A stretch of DNA of 15,960 nt from Streptomyces sp. NRRL F-6131 (GTDB lineage: Bacteria > Actinomycetota > Actinomycetes > Streptomycetales > Streptomycetaceae): positions 1 to 15,960 of the forward strand of contig JOHN01000109.1 in the NCBI GenBank assembly GCA_000719695.1, read 5' to 3'. Under the pieces are notes generated by a model. The model was not told the DNA's origin, did not search any database, and saw only the letters and a list, made by a program, of their open reading frames with translations. Below, piece by piece: positions 13,544-15,960 of the stretch. Within the stretch, counting starts at the first letter, position 1. Each line of letters opens with the position of its first letter. The position numbers were made by a program, and so were the translations under genes.

Positions 13544-13577
13544 CCTCGGCCTGTGCCGACCGCCGTGCCATCCGGGC

Positions 13578-13597
13578 CGCCGCCGCTGACGGCGGTG
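13578..13597 (+). terminator. Weak hairpin between the zinc-knuckle gene and ssb
   Basis: CCGCCG (13580-13585) and CGGCGG (13590-13595) pair around CTGA, extendable by two pairs on each side. It lies 35 bp after the stop at 13543 in a 120-bp gap. It is possible only, because such stems are frequent in DNA of this composition. Confidence 0.3.
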
Positions 13598-13663
13598 CCG
13601 GTCCCGGGTGGTGCGGGGGACGGGCAGACCCGCTCCCGACACCCCAGTGCCCTTGGAGGCCCC

Positions 13664-14158
13664 GTGTCCGTGGGAGACACCCCGATCACCGTCGTCGGCA
13701 ACCTCACCGACGACCCCGAACTCCGTTTCACCAACACCGGTGTGGCGATGGCCCGCTTCACCATCGCCTCCACCCCCCGCAGCTACGACAAGACCAGCGG
13801 GCAGTGGAAGGACGGCACCGCGCTGTTCCTGCGCGCCACCGCCTGGCGCGAGATCGCCGAGCACGCCACCGAGACCCTGCAGAAGGGCATGCGCGTGGTC
13901 GTCACCGGCCGACTCGTTCAGCACAACTGGCAGACGCCCGAGAGCGAGAACCGCTCCATGCTCGGCCTGGACGTCGACGACATCGGCCCCAGCCTCAGGT
14001 TCGCCACCGCCAAGGTCACCAAGACCCAGCGCAACGGCGCCGCCCCGGCCGCGCAGGCCGACCCGTGGTCCACCGCCACCCCCGGCACGCCCGCCGGGAC
14101 GAACGCCGGGACCTGGGGCAGCGCTCCGGCCAGCGGCTCGGAGGAGCCGCCGTTCTAG
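13664..14158 (+). CDS. ssb: Single-stranded DNA-binding protein (SSB)
   Basis: The protein is 164 aa from GTG 13664, which has GGAGG at 13655-13659 (short 4-nt spacer). GTG 13670 would give 10 nt and a start two residues shorter, so the exact start is uncertain. The OB-fold fills about residues 5-115: a DTPITVVGNLTDDPELRFT opening strand, FLRATAWREIAEHATETLQKG and RVVVTGRLVQHNW, all standard bacterial SSB blocks. A short disordered Pro/Thr/Gly linker ends in EEPPF, the acidic tip that recruits repair and replication enzymes. Mobile elements carry SSB to protect DNA during replication or entry. A strong terminator follows 23 bp downstream. Confidence 0.93.
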   Translation: MSVGDTPITVVGNLTDDPELRFTNTGVAMARFTIASTPRSYDKTSGQWKDGTALFLRATAWREIAEHATETLQKGMRVVVTGRLVQHNWQTPESENRSMLGLDVDDIGPSLRFATAKVTKTQRNGAAPAAQADPWSTATPGTPAGTNAGTWGSAPASGSEEPPF

Positions 14159-14181
14159 CCGCGCGCCCCCGCGCAGCACGA

Positions 14182-14232
14182 AGCCCCACGGCAGCCGTCG
14201 ACCTTCCCGGGACGGACGGCTGCCGCGGGGCT
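14182..14232 (+). terminator. Strong terminator after ssb
   Basis: Positions 14182-14199 pair with 14215-14232 over 18 bp with one A-C mismatch, around a 15-nt loop, and CTCTCC follows. It is the strongest hairpin in this part of the window and closes the ssb transcript before the gene at 14269. Confidence 0.8.
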
Positions 14233-14268
14233 CTCTCCGATCCCCTCTCCAGAGATCAGGACTTCAGC

Positions 14269-14853
14269 ATGCCCGACTTCGACCACACCACGCTCGCGCT
14301 CGTCGACGACATCCGCGATCGCGAGCAGGCTTCCGACGGCCACTCCCGCTACGGCGCCTACCTCGCCCAGCACGCCCACCGCTTCACCGACGACGGCGCC
14401 CCGCTGTCCGACGTCGAGTTCGCCGCCGCCGCGTGGACGATCGCCACCGCCCCGGTCATGGCCCCCGGCTACGTGCGCATCCGCCCCGACCTTCTCGACC
14501 TGGCCCCGGTCCTCGACCCGGACGGCGCGCTGCACCTGCGTGCCCGCGTCGCCCTGCGCCATCACCACCTTGCCCAGCGCCCCGCCGGGCTCGCGGACTG
14601 GCAGCGCAACCCCTGGCTCGACCACGAGCGGTGGCCCGTCCTGGACGCCCCGGACGCCACCGACCGCCCCGCCCTGCTGGTCACCGCCGAGGTCTCCGTC
14701 CCGATCCCGGGACACGACCTGCCCCGGCCGACCGCGTCCCGGCCCGGACGCACCCTCACCTACGAGGCCCAGATGGCGACGAACAACCTGGTCGCGTACG
14801 CCAACTTCCGTCTCGCCCCGCTGGTGGCCGAGCTGCTGGGCGGCGGGCGGTGA
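14269..14853 (+). CDS. Hypothetical protein
   Basis: The protein is 194 aa from ATG 14269, with only a weak AGGA upstream (14257-14260). It is soluble and mixed alpha/beta, with a His/Arg-rich central segment (RVALRHHHLAQRP) and a Trp-rich stretch (DWQRNPWLDHERWPVLD). No catalytic motif or family is recognised. It follows the ssb terminator and its stop overlaps the next start (GTGA), so it begins a new coupled group that ends in the methyltransferase. Confidence 0.7.
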   Translation: MPDFDHTTLALVDDIRDREQASDGHSRYGAYLAQHAHRFTDDGAPLSDVEFAAAAWTIATAPVMAPGYVRIRPDLLDLAPVLDPDGALHLRARVALRHHHLAQRPAGLADWQRNPWLDHERWPVLDAPDATDRPALLVTAEVSVPIPGHDLPRPTASRPGRTLTYEAQMATNNLVAYANFRLAPLVAELLGGGR

Positions 14854-15203
14854 GCCCGCTGGCCGAGGTGGTCGGCCCCGAGCGCGCCGCCGCCCACACC
14901 CGCCGCCTCGCCCAGCGTCTCGCCTTCGTGGACGGCCTGCCCCTCGCGGCCGCCGAGCGCCTGGCCCGCGAGCAGGTCGAGGCCGGCGACCCGCTCGCCC
15001 TCGCCGCCCCGGGCCAGATCTGGGTCCTGCGCGAGGACGCCGACGAGGACGACGCCCCGGCGTGCGCGCTCGGCATCCTCGCCCGCCTCACCGAACCGCC
15101 CGCCGTCCTCGCCGAGGACGAGCACGGCACCGTCGAGGCCCTCCCCCTCGACGTCCTCGACCTGTTCCACCTCGGCTCCTGGACGGAGGACCCGTGGGCC
15201 TGA
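14850..15203 (+). CDS. Hypothetical protein coupled to a DNA methyltransferase
   Basis: The protein is 117 aa from GTG 14850, overlapping the previous stop by four bases. The N-terminal half is helical and basic (AAAHTRRLAQRLAFVDGLPLAAAERLAREQVEAGD); the second half is acidic and beta-like (QIWVLREDADEDDAPACALGILARL). No family is recognised. Its last ten bases overlap the start of the methyltransferase at 15194, so the two are likely translated together and it may be a small partner. Confidence 0.7.
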   Translation: MSPLAEVVGPERAAAHTRRLAQRLAFVDGLPLAAAERLAREQVEAGDPLALAAPGQIWVLREDADEDDAPACALGILARLTEPPAVLAEDEHGTVEALPLDVLDLFHLGSWTEDPWA

Positions 15204-15960
15204 CCTACATCGACTTCTTCTGCGGCGCCGGCGGCTCCAGCACCGGCGCCGCCGCTGTCCCCGGCGTCACCCCCGTCCTCGCCGCGAACCACTGGGACAA
15301 GGCCGTCGCCTCCCACGCCGCGAACTTCCCCGCCGCCGACCACTTCCTCGGCGACCTCCACGACGCCGACGTCGCCACCTTCCCCGCCGCCGACCTGTTC
15401 TGGGCCAGCCCGGAGTGCCCGAAGTGGTCCAACGCCCGGGGCAAGCGCCGGGACTTCGACAAGCAGCCCGACCTGTTCGGCGAGACCCTCCCGGACGCCG
15501 CCACCGACCGCTCCCGCGCCCTCATGTGGGACGTCCCCCGCTATCTGGAGGCGATGGCCGCCCGCGGCAGGCCCGTGCTCGCCGGCGTCGTCGAGAACGT
15601 CGTCGACGTCCGCGCCTGGGACCTCTGGTCGGCCTTCGTCCAGGACATCCGCCAGGTCGGCCCCGGCTACCGCACCCGCCTCATCGCCCTGAACTCCATG
15701 CACGCCCGCCCCGCCACGATCCCGGTCGCCCCGCAGTCCCGCGACCGTCTCTACCTCGCCTACTGGCGCGCAGACCTGGGCCGGGACCCGGACTGGGACA
15801 AGTGGCTGCGGCCGACGGCCTGGTGCGAGGGCTGCGAGAAGGGGGTGCGCGCGGTGCAGGTGTTCAAGCGGCCGGGCGCGGACATGGGCCGCTACCGCCA
15901 GCAGTACGTCTACCGCTGCCCGAACGTGGCCTGCCGCAACGCCGTCGTCGAGCCGCCCGT
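15194..15960 (+). CDS. C5-cytosine DNA methyltransferase, 5' part (cut by window edge)
   Basis: The gene starts at GTG 15194 and is open to the window end (255 codons seen). Motif I is FFCGAGGSS (residues 8-16, SAM binding). The catalytic Cys75 lies in SPECPKWS, where Dcm-type enzymes usually have PPC; the PEC variant is known from phage and mobile-element enzymes. Motif VI ENV is at 134-136 and motif VIII QSRDR at 181-185. Two cysteine pairs after it, CEGC (211-214) and C-x4-C (242-247), suggest an inserted zinc ribbon. The target-recognition domain and motifs IX-X would lie beyond the window. No restriction enzyme gene is seen here, so it may be a solitary modification enzyme protecting the element. 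Confidence 0.9.
   Translation, partial: MGLTYIDFFCGAGGSSTGAAAVPGVTPVLAANHWDKAVASHAANFPAADHFLGDLHDADVATFPAADLFWASPECPKWSNARGKRRDFDKQPDLFGETLPDAATDRSRALMWDVPRYLEAMAARGRPVLAGVVENVVDVRAWDLWSAFVQDIRQVGPGYRTRLIALNSMHARPATIPVAPQSRDRLYLAYWRADLGRDPDWDKWLRPTAWCEGCEKGVRAVQVFKRPGADMGRYRQQYVYRCPNVACRNAVVEPP

Larger units (their letters stand above)
97..15960. mobile_element. Actinomycete integrative and conjugative element (AICE), SLP1/pSAM2-type, partial
   Basis: The evidence is the combination of a tRNA-Tyr 3' scar at the left, a TraB/FtsK translocase with small membrane proteins beside it, an SSB, a Pif-like NUDIX protein and HTH regulators, all typical of Streptomyces AICEs that transfer double-stranded DNA. 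The left boundary is set by the tRNA scar. The right boundary, integrase, excisionase and replication initiator are not in the window. The NLR-type cargo sits between the att site and the regulatory genes. The att geometry could be checked against an intact tRNA-Tyr beyond the right edge. Confidence 0.7.

Overview
The window is very GC-rich, with strong third-position G/C bias, frequent GTG starts and long chains of overlapping genes. It also carries a WhiB-family protein and an FtsK/TraB-type DNA translocase. Together these point to Streptomyces or a close relative. The layout fits one end of an integrated actinomycete integrative and conjugative element (AICE). At 97-146, on the minus strand, lies the 3' half of a class II tRNA with anticodon GTA (Tyr) and no 5' half; a perfect 16-bp hairpin follows it. 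That is the expected scar at the far end of an element integrated in tRNA-Tyr, the site known for SLP1. The orientation of the scar puts the element to its right, so nearly the whole window would be element DNA. The other end, and any integrase, excisionase or replication genes, would lie beyond position 15960.

Region 1 (about 200-3250) is cargo next to the attachment site. A two-gene unit encodes a 140-aa helical protein and a 795-aa NB-ARC/TPR protein, overlapping by GTGA. Both carry nearly the same 19-residue motif, at the C-terminus of the first and the N-terminus of the second. This matches the logic of bacterial amyloid-signalling NLR/effector pairs, and I read it as a candidate immunity or abortive-infection module. 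The TPR half is a tandem array with a 126-bp period and shows signs of recent expansion.

Region 2 (about 3290-5480) is regulatory: a GntR-NUDIX fusion resembling the Pif family of pSAM2, then a convergent HTH-TPR regulator. After these comes an intergenic control region with a GGGGTTAAC operator-like repeat and a consensus promoter overlapped by two identical 16-bp palindromes. The promoter fires rightwards into about 800 bp without a convincing gene. That stretch is rich in short stable hairpins and ends in a perfect 12-bp stem just before the transfer operon. It may be a long structured leader or non-coding RNA.

Region 3 (6288-12395) is the transfer module. Five genes are chained by 1-4 base stop/start overlaps: two unknowns, a WhiB-like protein, a small membrane protein and a coiled-coil membrane protein. 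A 14-aa ORF, a DUF4097-like beta-repeat protein, a terminator and the 780-aa TraB/FtsK translocase follow. Directly after traB is a nested palindrome of about 165 bp built from CCCCTGCCG repeats, a candidate clt/transfer locus. A small membrane protein comes next.

Region 4 (12414-15960) holds accessory and DNA-metabolism genes: a DUF6197-like protein, a small beta-rich protein, a DnaJ-type zinc-knuckle protein, single-strand DNA-binding protein with a strong terminator, two unknown proteins and the 5' part of a C5-cytosine methyltransferase cut by the window edge.
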